From Billgrantia gudaonensis (GTDB lineage: Bacteria; Pseudomonadota; Gammaproteobacteria; Pseudomonadales; Halomonadaceae), in contig NZ_FNES01000008.1 of NCBI RefSeq assembly GCF_900100195.1, positions 124,001-188,000 on the forward strand: a stretch of 64,000 bases of DNA, read 5' to 3'. A program made the position numbers and the translations under genes. Within the stretch, counting starts at the first letter, position 1. Every line of letters starts with the position of its first letter. Below the pieces are notes generated by a model. It saw only the letters and a program-made list of their open reading frames with translations. It made no database searches and was not told where the DNA came from. Of this stretch, positions 58,115-64,000 are shown in pieces.

Positions 58115-58540
58115 TCACTCGGCGGGCATCACCAGCGGCAGCAGCGCCTCGCGAATGGCTCCCTCGATGGTCACCGCCTGATTGGCGGCCACGTCGAGCA
58201 GCACGAAGGTCAGGTCGGCATCCACCACGCTCTTGCCGTCGCGGCAGCGCCGAATCGCTTGGTGCATGCGAGCACTGCGCGACCCCAGCTCGGCCACCTG
58301 GGTGATCACCTCCAAGTCGTCACCGGCCACGGCGGCGCGGCGGTAGTCGATGTTGAGGTTGACCGCAACGAAGGCGTGCTTGCCCGAGGCGAACAGCGCC
58401 GCCACCTCGGGGCGGTCGTCGAAGTACCCCCAGCGCCCCTCCTCGAGAAACTCCAGGTAGCGTGCATTGTTCACGTGGCCGTAACCGTCGAGATGGTAGC
58501 CGCGCACGCGCAGCGTGGTGCGGGATTGGCGGGATTCCAT
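58115..58540 (-). CDS. Acyl-CoA thioesterase, 4HBT/YbgC-like hotdog fold
   Basis: A 141-residue hotdog-fold thioesterase. The active-site helix region reads GYHLDGYGHVNNARYLEFLEEGRW, with the Asp/Asn residues of the 4-hydroxybenzoyl-CoA thioesterase class, then VAVNLNIDYRRAAVAGDDLEV. It should hydrolyse acyl-CoA; chain length is unknown. A sigma70-like promoter (TTGAAT-17-TAGAAT) lies upstream, and its -35 overlaps a PsrA-like operator, suggesting control by fatty acids. Confidence 0.87.
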   Translation of the reverse strand: MESRQSRTTLRVRGYHLDGYGHVNNARYLEFLEEGRWGYFDDRPEVAALFASGKHAFVAVNLNIDYRRAAVAGDDLEVITQVAELGSRSARMHQAIRRCRDGKSVVDADLTFVLLDVAANQAVTIEGAIREALLPLVMPAE

Positions 58541-58573
58541 GACTTGCTCCCAAATGGCGGACGAATCGCAGGG

Positions 58574-58602
58574 ATTCTAGGCCGGCACCGAAACACATTC
58601 AA
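58574..58602 (-). promoter_or_regulatory. Sigma70 promoter of the thioesterase gene
   Basis: On the minus strand TTGAAT (58597-58602) and TAGAAT (58574-58579) are 17 bases apart, each near consensus, 34 bases before the ATG. The -35 is part of the operator at 58598. Confidence 0.6.
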
Positions 58603-58615
58603 ACTTCCGTTTGAA
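58598..58615. promoter_or_regulatory. PsrA-like operator
   Basis: TTCAAAC-TTCC-GTTTGAA is a perfect 7-bp inverted repeat matching the published PsrA pattern (G/CAAAC-N2-4-GTTTG/C). It covers the -35 of the thioesterase promoter. Confidence 0.6.
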
Positions 58616-58670
58616 AATGACGCCATCGTGTCCGTCCCATCGGTCACTGGAACCCTGCCGCTCGCTTGTC

Positions 58671-58676
58671 CATAAT
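58671..58676 (+). promoter_or_regulatory. Candidate -10 for rdgC
   Basis: CATAAT lies 30 bases before the rdgC ATG; a weak -35 (CTGGAA) is 18 bases upstream. Confidence 0.3.
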
Positions 58677-58706
58677 GTGCCTCCTTTTTTGGCTCGGGTA
58701 TGCATC

Positions 58707-59663
58707 ATGTGGTTCAAGCACTTGCACCTCTATCGCCTGCACGGGGCCCCGCGTCTCGACGCGGCCGACCTGGAAGCGGCCATGGCCGAGCGCGCCGCAC
58801 GCGCACCGGGCGGCAACGAGGCGCGGCGCCTGGGCTGGTGCCCGCCGGCAGGCCGCGCCGGCGTCGCCTTGCTGCATGAGCTCGAAGGCCACCGCCTGCT
58901 GACGGCACTGCGCCAGGAGCGGCTGCTGCCCGCCTCCGTGGTTCGCGAGGAGGTGGAGGAGCGCAGTGCCGACATCGAAGCGCGCGAAGGGCGCAAGCTG
59001 CGCCGCCAGGAAAAGCAGGGCCTCAAGGAACAGGTGCTGGAAGAGCTGCTGCCCCGCGCCTTCGTGCGCCGTCAGCGTCTCGACCTGTGGTGGGACACCC
59101 GCCGCGACCTGATCGGCATCAACGCCAGCTCACGGCAGCGCGCCGAGGACGTGCTGGATCTGCTGCGCGACACCCTGGGCAGCCTCAAGGTGACGCCGCT
59201 CGCCACGCGCACCCTGCCCCCCCGGGCCATGACCCAGTGGCTGACCGAACCGCAAGAGCGCCCCGCCGACCTGCAGCTCGGCGATCAGGTGGAACTCAAG
59301 GCCAAGGGCGACGACGGCGTATTGCGGGCGCGCCAGGTCGACCTGGACAGCGACGAAATACAGCAGCTGCTGGCCAGCGGACGCCAGGCCAGCAAGCTGG
59401 CCATGGAGATCGAGGGCCGGCTGAGCTTCGTGCTGCATGACGACCTGGCGCTGAAGTCGCTGCGCTTCGGCGATGCGCTGATCGACGAAGCCAACCAGAC
59501 CGAGGACGACGGCGATGCCCTGGTGCGACTGGAGGCCGACTTCCTGCTCATGACCCAGGCCCTGAGCGAACATATCGAACAGCTGATAAACTGGCTCGGC
59601 GGCGAGGCCGAGGCAACCGCTGCTCCTTCCACGACCGACCCAGGCAACCAAGACCCGCAATGA
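58707..59663 (+). CDS. rdgC: RdgC, recombination-associated protein
   Basis: A 318-residue nucleoid-associated protein that forms a ring on duplex DNA and limits RecA function. MWFKHLHLYRL at the start, GWCPPAGR, RLDLWWDTRRDLIGINASSRQRAEDVLDLLR and the acidic C-terminal part fit the family (E. coli 303). The ATG at 58707 is the family start although its ribosome site is weak. The stop overlaps the acyltransferase start as ATGA. Confidence 0.94.
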   Translation: MWFKHLHLYRLHGAPRLDAADLEAAMAERAARAPGGNEARRLGWCPPAGRAGVALLHELEGHRLLTALRQERLLPASVVREEVEERSADIEAREGRKLRRQEKQGLKEQVLEELLPRAFVRRQRLDLWWDTRRDLIGINASSRQRAEDVLDLLRDTLGSLKVTPLATRTLPPRAMTQWLTEPQERPADLQLGDQVELKAKGDDGVLRARQVDLDSDEIQQLLASGRQASKLAMEIEGRLSFVLHDDLALKSLRFGDALIDEANQTEDDGDALVRLEADFLLMTQALSEHIEQLINWLGGEAEATAAPSTTDPGNQDPQ

Positions 59664-60829
59664 CCGACACCGCAATGGCTATCGACTCACAGGATCCCTG
59701 GGCCGACATCCGCCCCTACCAGGATGACGAAGTGGCCGAGGTGCTGGCCCGGCTTGCCGGCAACCGCGAACTGTTGGATGCCCTGACACGCTACCGCCTG
59801 CCGCGTCTGAGTCGTCTGGCGCCCCCCCTGGCGCGGGCCGTGGCTGCCTTCGCCATTCGTCGCGAAACTCGCGACGTGAACAGCGTGCGTGACTTTCAGC
59901 AGCGCGTGGCCTACTACATGGCACGCATGATCCGCACCTCCACCGATGACTTTCGCGTCGACGGCCTCGAACGCCTGGCGCCGGACACCGCCTACCTGTT
60001 CATCGGCAACCATCGCGACATCTCGCTGGACCCGGCCTTCGTCAACTACGCCTTGCACACCGCCGGCCGCGACACGGTACGCATCGCCATCGGCGACAAC
60101 CTGCTCAAGAAGCCCTACGTCACCGACCTGATGCGGCTCAACAAGAGCTTCATCGTGCCGCGCGCGCTGCGCGGCAAGCGCGCCATGCTGGCCGCCTATC
60201 AACTGCTCTCGGAGTACATCCGCCACTCGATTCTGGTCGACAACCACTCGATCTGGATGGCCCAGCGCGAGGGGCGCGCCAAGGACGGCATCGATCGCAC
60301 CGACCCGGCGATCATCAAGATGCTGACCATGGCGCGTCGCCGGGAGGAGCGCCAGGCTTCCATCGGCAAGGCCATTGCCGAGTTGCGCATCGTTCCCGTG
60401 TCGATCAGCTACGAATACGACCCCTGCGACCTGCAAAAGGCCCGGGAACTGCATGCGATCCACACCCGGGGTCAGTACGAGAAGAGCGAGTTCGAAGACA
60501 TCGGCTCGATCGTGACCGGCATCACCGGCCACAAGGGGCGCGTCCAACTACGCTTCGGCGAGGCGCTGGATAGCCGCTTCGACACCCCGGAAGCCGCCGC
60601 GGAAGAGATCGACCGCCAGGTCGTCGACGGCTACCACCTCTTCCCCAGCCACTACCTGGCGCTCGAGGCGCTGGGCGACGCCCCCGAGCTGGTCGACCTG
60701 AGCGACGTCACGGATGCCGACCGCAGCCGCTTTCAGCAGCGCCTGGCCAAGGTTCCCGGCGAGCTGCAGGAGTGGTGGCTGGCCCAGTACGCCAATCCGG
60801 TTCGCAACCGTGCGGGCCGGCTGACCTGA
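59660..60829 (+). CDS. PlsC/PlsB-like acyltransferase
   Basis: A 389-residue protein of the glycerolipid acyltransferase superfamily. The active-site block is YLFIGNHRDISLDPAFVNYAL near residue 112, and FIVPRALRGKRAML and HSIWMAQREGRAKDGIDRTDP match the later acceptor-binding motifs. No membrane helix is obvious. The acceptor lipid is unknown. It is translationally coupled to rdgC by ATGA overlap, a pairing whose meaning is unclear. Confidence 0.85.
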   Translation: MTDTAMAIDSQDPWADIRPYQDDEVAEVLARLAGNRELLDALTRYRLPRLSRLAPPLARAVAAFAIRRETRDVNSVRDFQQRVAYYMARMIRTSTDDFRVDGLERLAPDTAYLFIGNHRDISLDPAFVNYALHTAGRDTVRIAIGDNLLKKPYVTDLMRLNKSFIVPRALRGKRAMLAAYQLLSEYIRHSILVDNHSIWMAQREGRAKDGIDRTDPAIIKMLTMARRREERQASIGKAIAELRIVPVSISYEYDPCDLQKARELHAIHTRGQYEKSEFEDIGSIVTGITGHKGRVQLRFGEALDSRFDTPEAAAEEIDRQVVDGYHLFPSHYLALEALGDAPELVDLSDVTDADRSRFQQRLAKVPGELQEWWLAQYANPVRNRAGRLT

Positions 60830-60981
60830 ACTCGCCGACGTCGCGCTCCGTGACCGATCGTGCATGATGCCCATCAGCCAAAAGGCGTAAGGATTCCGTC
60901 CCCACCGCGACCGACTCTCGCCATCCTCATCGCTGGCTTCTAAACTTCAGTGATCGCTCATTCAGTCAGGCCAGGAAACCG

Positions 60982-61689
60982 ATGTCTGCCATGCCGGCCC
61001 AGCCACCTCCGCTCATCGGGCGCCGCCGTTTCCTGGCGGGGCTGGGCGGACTGCTGCTCGCCGCCGGGCTCGGCATTTCCGCGCCACGCCTGCACGCCGG
61101 CATCGACCGTGCGCGCCTGCGCGACAGCATGCGGCGCCTCTACGGCTCGCGAGGCCTGAGCACACTGGAAGAGTGGTTCGACCTGCTGGACCGGCTCGAC
61201 GGGGCCGACCTGAATGTCCAACTGCGCGACGTCAACGACTTCTTCAACCGCCGCGTGCGCTGGCTCGACGACATCGACATCTGGGGCCAGGAAGACTACT
61301 GGGCCACCCCGCTGGAAACCATGGGCAAGCGCGAAGGCGACTGCGAGGACTACTCCATCGCCAAGTACGTCACCCTCAAGGAACTGGGCGTGCCCGGCGA
61401 CCGGCTGCGCATGATCTACGTAAAGGCCCGCCTGGGTCGCGGCAATCTCACCCAGGCGCACATGGTGCTGGGCTACTACGAAACGCCCAGCGCGGACCCG
61501 CGCATCCTCGACAACCTGGTCAAGTCGATCCGCCCCGGTTCACAGCGTACCGACCTCGACCCCGTCTTCAGTTTCAACAGTACCGGGCTATGGACCGGCA
61601 GCTCGACGCAGTCCCAGGCCGACCCCGTGGCCCGTCTGTCGCGCTGGCGGAACGCCATCAGCCGTATGCAGGAACACGGATTCGTCTGA
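60982..61689 (+). CDS. lapG: LapG-type periplasmic cysteine protease
   Basis: A 235-residue transglutaminase-like cysteine peptidase (BTLCP). The catalytic triad is Cys121 (GDCEDYSIAKY), His160 (QAHMVLGYY) and Asp177 (ILDNL). An N-terminal export signal with RRRFLAGLGG is present, possibly Tat. AGGAAACCG precedes the ATG. LapG cuts large surface adhesins (LapA) near the N-terminus to release biofilm unless held by c-di-GMP-bound LapD, encoded 40 bases downstream. No adhesin gene lies in this window. Confidence 0.93.
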   Translation: MSAMPAQPPPLIGRRRFLAGLGGLLLAAGLGISAPRLHAGIDRARLRDSMRRLYGSRGLSTLEEWFDLLDRLDGADLNVQLRDVNDFFNRRVRWLDDIDIWGQEDYWATPLETMGKREGDCEDYSIAKYVTLKELGVPGDRLRMIYVKARLGRGNLTQAHMVLGYYETPSADPRILDNLVKSIRPGSQRTDLDPVFSFNSTGLWTGSSTQSQADPVARLSRWRNAISRMQEHGFV

Positions 61690-61729
61690 CGTTACGAACA
61701 TGGGCATGCATGCCCCAGGGAGCACCGAG

Positions 61730-63637
61730 ATGTCACTGATCAAACAGCTCTGGCTGACCATCGTGGTAGTGCTGCTGCTGGCCTTCGTGGGCAGTCTGGC
61801 GGTGAGCGTGAGTACCAGCCGCCACTACATCGAACAGGAAGTTCGCATCAAGAACAGCGACAACGCCAACGCACTGGCACTGTCGATGAGCCAGCTGGAA
61901 AAGGATCCGGTCACCCTGGAACTGCTGATCGCCGCCCAGTTCGACACCGGACACTACCGACGCATCGAACTGCGCGATGCCGAGGGAGACACCATCGAGC
62001 AGCGTGAAGCGGGCGAGCACATCGAAGACGTGCCGGGCTGGTTCGTCGACCTGATACGTTTCGAGGTGCCTGCCGGCGAAGCCGTGATCCAGGACGGCTG
62101 GCGACAGTTCGGCACCCTCACTCTGGAAAGCCAGCACAGCTACGCCTACCGTTCGCTGTGGCAAAACACGTTGAACCTCGCCGGCTGGTTCGCCGTGGCA
62201 GGGTTGATCAGCCTGCTGCTGGCGGTGTGGATCGTGCGCACGGTACGCCGCCCGCTGGACCATGTGGTCTCCCAGGCCGAAGCCATCGGCGAGCGGCGCT
62301 TCGTCACCTCGCCCGAGCCTCGCACCCTCGAGCTGCGCCAGGTCGTGCAGGCCATGAACCGCCTCTCCTCGGCGGTCAGCACGATGCTGGGCCAAGAAAG
62401 CGAAAAGCTCGATCAGCTGCGCCGCCGCCTGGAGCACGACCCGGTGACCAATGCGCTCCAGCGGGAGCCGTTCCTGGCCCGCCTGGAAGGCCACCTACAC
62501 AGCGACGGCGACGATGCCAGCGGCGTGCTCGCCCTGGTCCGCGTCGCCGACATGGCGCAGCTCAACCAGCAGCTGGGGCATCCGACCACCGATGCCCTGC
62601 TGGCCGCGCTGGTAAACGAACTCGAGCAGCTCAACACCCTCAACGGCGACGGCCGCGTGGCACGCCTCAACGGCAGCGACTTCGCTCTGGTGCTGCCTCG
62701 CGCCCACGACCTGGAAGCCCTGGGCGATGAGCTGAAGCAGCGGCTACGAGACCTCGCCAGCCGCCATCCGGAAGCGGCTCTGACGCTGCCCTCGGCGCTC
62801 GTCGAGTACGCCCCCGGCATGACTCGCCAAACGCTGCTGGCCAGCCTCGACGGCGCCCTGGCCAGCGCCGAGGATCGCGACGAACACGGACAGGTCATCG
62901 TCGAAAGCGCCGAGCAGGACGCCCTGTTCACCAGTCATGCCGAATGGCGCAGTGCGCTGGAAGCGGCCCTGCTGGACGGAGTGCAGCTGGCCCACTACCC
63001 GGTGCTGAACCGCCAGGGCGAACTGCTGCACCACGAGGTGCCCTCACGGCTGCACCTGGCCGGCGAATGGCGCCCGGCAGGACGTTTCCTGCCTTGGGTC
63101 TCGCGCCTGGAAATGGCCCCGGCACTGGATCTCGCCGTCGTCTCGGCGGCCCTCGAGGACACCGCCGCGAGCGGCCAGGCCGTGGGCATCAACCTCTCGC
63201 CGCGCTCGCTGCGCGACGGCCACTTCGTCAGCGAGTTGATCGCCCGGCTACGCGCCCGGCCCGAGCTGGCGCCACGGCTGTGGTTCGAAGTCCCCGAGCT
63301 CATCGCCATGCACAACCCTGAAGGCTTCCGCAGCCTATGCCGCGAACTCCATTCGCTGGGCTGCCGCATGGGGCTCGAGCACGTCACGACCCGTTTCGGC
63401 GAAATCGACAGCGTGCACGACCTGGGGCTCGCCTACCTCAAGGTGGATGGCTCGCTCAGCCACGAGATCGAGGGAAATCCGGATCGGCAGAGCCTGCTGC
63501 GCGGCATCAACACCCTCGCTCACTCGCTGGGCATTCTCACCATTGCCGAAGGCGTACGACGCCAGGAGCAGGCCGAACTGCTCTTCCAGCTCGGCATGGA
63601 CGGCGTGACGGGCCCCGGCGTGCGACAGGAAGGCTAA
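61730..63637 (+). CDS. lapD: LapD-type c-di-GMP receptor
   Basis: A 635-residue inner-membrane receptor. Two membrane helices flank a LapD/MoxY periplasmic domain (about 30-150), followed by HAMP, GGDEF and EAL domains. Both enzymes are degenerate: GGDEF reads NGSDF (314-318), and EALxR reads EVPSR (from Glu436), so it should bind c-di-GMP but not make or cleave it. The ATG at 61730 follows AGGGAG; the one at 61700 has no ribosome site. It sequesters LapG. A 40-bp palindrome ends the operon. Confidence 0.93.
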   Translation: MSLIKQLWLTIVVVLLLAFVGSLAVSVSTSRHYIEQEVRIKNSDNANALALSMSQLEKDPVTLELLIAAQFDTGHYRRIELRDAEGDTIEQREAGEHIEDVPGWFVDLIRFEVPAGEAVIQDGWRQFGTLTLESQHSYAYRSLWQNTLNLAGWFAVAGLISLLLAVWIVRTVRRPLDHVVSQAEAIGERRFVTSPEPRTLELRQVVQAMNRLSSAVSTMLGQESEKLDQLRRRLEHDPVTNALQREPFLARLEGHLHSDGDDASGVLALVRVADMAQLNQQLGHPTTDALLAALVNELEQLNTLNGDGRVARLNGSDFALVLPRAHDLEALGDELKQRLRDLASRHPEAALTLPSALVEYAPGMTRQTLLASLDGALASAEDRDEHGQVIVESAEQDALFTSHAEWRSALEAALLDGVQLAHYPVLNRQGELLHHEVPSRLHLAGEWRPAGRFLPWVSRLEMAPALDLAVVSAALEDTAASGQAVGINLSPRSLRDGHFVSELIARLRARPELAPRLWFEVPELIAMHNPEGFRSLCRELHSLGCRMGLEHVTTRFGEIDSVHDLGLAYLKVDGSLSHEIEGNPDRQSLLRGINTLAHSLGILTIAEGVRRQEQAELLFQLGMDGVTGPGVRQEG

Positions 63638-63649
63638 CGGAACCGCACA

Positions 63650-63689
63650 CAGCCGGGCCGAGCGGACGATCGTCCGCTCGGCCCGGCTG
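63650..63689. terminator. 40-bp perfect palindrome after lapD
   Basis: A perfect palindrome with 20-base arms centred on GATC, 13 bases after the lapD stop. As RNA it would form an exceptionally stable hairpin; no T-run follows. It probably terminates lapGD, perhaps in both directions. Confidence 0.7.
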
Positions 63690-63714
63690 CATGTGGGGGA
63701 TGGCTATCGGCTCA

Positions 63715-63841
63715 GAGGGTGTTTACAAAAGTCACGAGCGATGGCCAGGCAAGGCGGAATCAGCCGAAAAAAGGACCGGGCTCGCGCACGAGGCTGATTC
63801 CAACGCAGCATGGGCGAGCGCAGTAGTTTGTAAACGGCCTC
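63715..63841. mobile_element. MITE-like element with target duplication
   Basis: 127 bp with 15-bp terminal inverted repeats matching at 13 positions (GAGGGTGTTTACAAA and the complement of TTTGTAAACGGCCTC), flanked by TCA on both sides (63712-63714 and 63842-63844). An internal 10-bp inverted repeat lies at 63756-63765 and 63792-63801. It has no coding capacity. Its interior resembles the element at 45516-45683. The TNA-type 3-bp duplication and GAG ends recall some IS5-family elements, but no parent IS is present. Confidence 0.7.
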
Positions 63842-64000
63842 TCAGATGATGCCGCCGTCATCCTCCTCCCCCATCAAATCCACGCTATTCAATCGCTGGC
63901 GCAGCGACTGGCGCTCCATCACCTTCTGCTGAGCGGGTTCCGGCAGGTCGGTGAAGCTGATCACCCCCTTGTCCATCAGCACCTCCAGCAGGTCTTCCAG
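63842..64000 (-). CDS. 3' end of a small conserved protein (partial)
   Basis: The last 52 residues of a minus-strand gene that runs past the window edge. It begins LEDLLEVLMDKGVISFTDLPEPAQQKVMERQ and ends acidic and glycine-rich before the stop. This resembles a short Pseudomonas-type protein often labelled tryptophan synthase beta-like, although it is not a TrpB enzyme. Its stop codon (TCA on the plus strand) is one copy of the target duplication of the adjoining MITE-like element. Confidence 0.6.
   Translation of the reverse strand: MEDLLEVLMDKGVISFTDLPEPAQQKVMERQSLRQRLNSVDLMGEEDDGGII

Overview
The window looks like chromosomal DNA of a high-GC gammaproteobacterium close to Halomonas (Halomonadaceae). 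This is inferred from the proteins and gene order: the rpsA-cmk-tyrA/aroA-pheA-serC-gyrA block with a fused TyrA-AroA, DUF2789, a LapG/LapD pair, an AzgA-type purine permease and a TRAP transporter. No rRNA, tRNA, prophage, CRISPR array or intact insertion sequence was found. It is mostly densely packed core metabolism, with a few small repeated elements between genes.

Layout. 0-3 kb: an FAD-linked oxidase, a GNAT acetyltransferase and a HisC-like aminotransferase in a tight plus-strand cluster. 3-5.6 kb: a membrane MHYT-PAS-GGDEF-EAL c-di-GMP enzyme. 5.7-8.5 kb: a DctPQM TRAP transporter, then a small lipoprotein, a DUF938 methyltransferase and a Gln-rich Spy/CpxP-like protein. 10.4-17.1 kb: a Na+/H+ antiporter-family protein, a P2-type cation ATPase and HrpB helicase. 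17.1-26 kb: a purine catabolism region (RutR-like TetR regulator, xdhABC, guanine deaminase, purine permease), with the same 16-bp operator in front of xdhA and of the permease. 26-29 kb: MsrPQ, divergent from a di-haem cytochrome c peroxidase behind a perfect FNR/ANR box. 29-36 kb: a minus-strand cydABDC operon ending in an overlapping adenine/adenosine deaminase gene.

36-45.5 kb: a Ca2+/Na+ antiporter, pqiABC (inter-membrane lipid transport), an RhlE-type RNA helicase with a structured leader, an unknown gene, a CynX-family MFS protein and a type I asparaginase. 45.5-48 kb: a MITE-like repeat, DUF2789, an HDOD-GGDEF protein and a RatA-like protein. 48-58 kb: the minus-strand block rpsA, cmk, tyrA-aroA, pheA, serC, gyrA, covering translation, the aromatic and serine branches and DNA topology. 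58-64 kb: a thioesterase behind a PsrA-like operator, rdgC, an acyltransferase, lapG and lapD (c-di-GMP control of a surface adhesin not present here), a 40-bp perfect palindrome, a MITE-like element, and the 3' end of a small conserved gene.

Most notable non-coding signals: a repeated ~108-bp element with three compensating hairpins (22.9 and 55.2 kb); two related MITE-like elements (45.5 and 63.7 kb), one of which duplicates the stop codon of the neighbouring gene; the RutR-like operator pair; and the PsrA-like operator covering the -35 of the thioesterase promoter.
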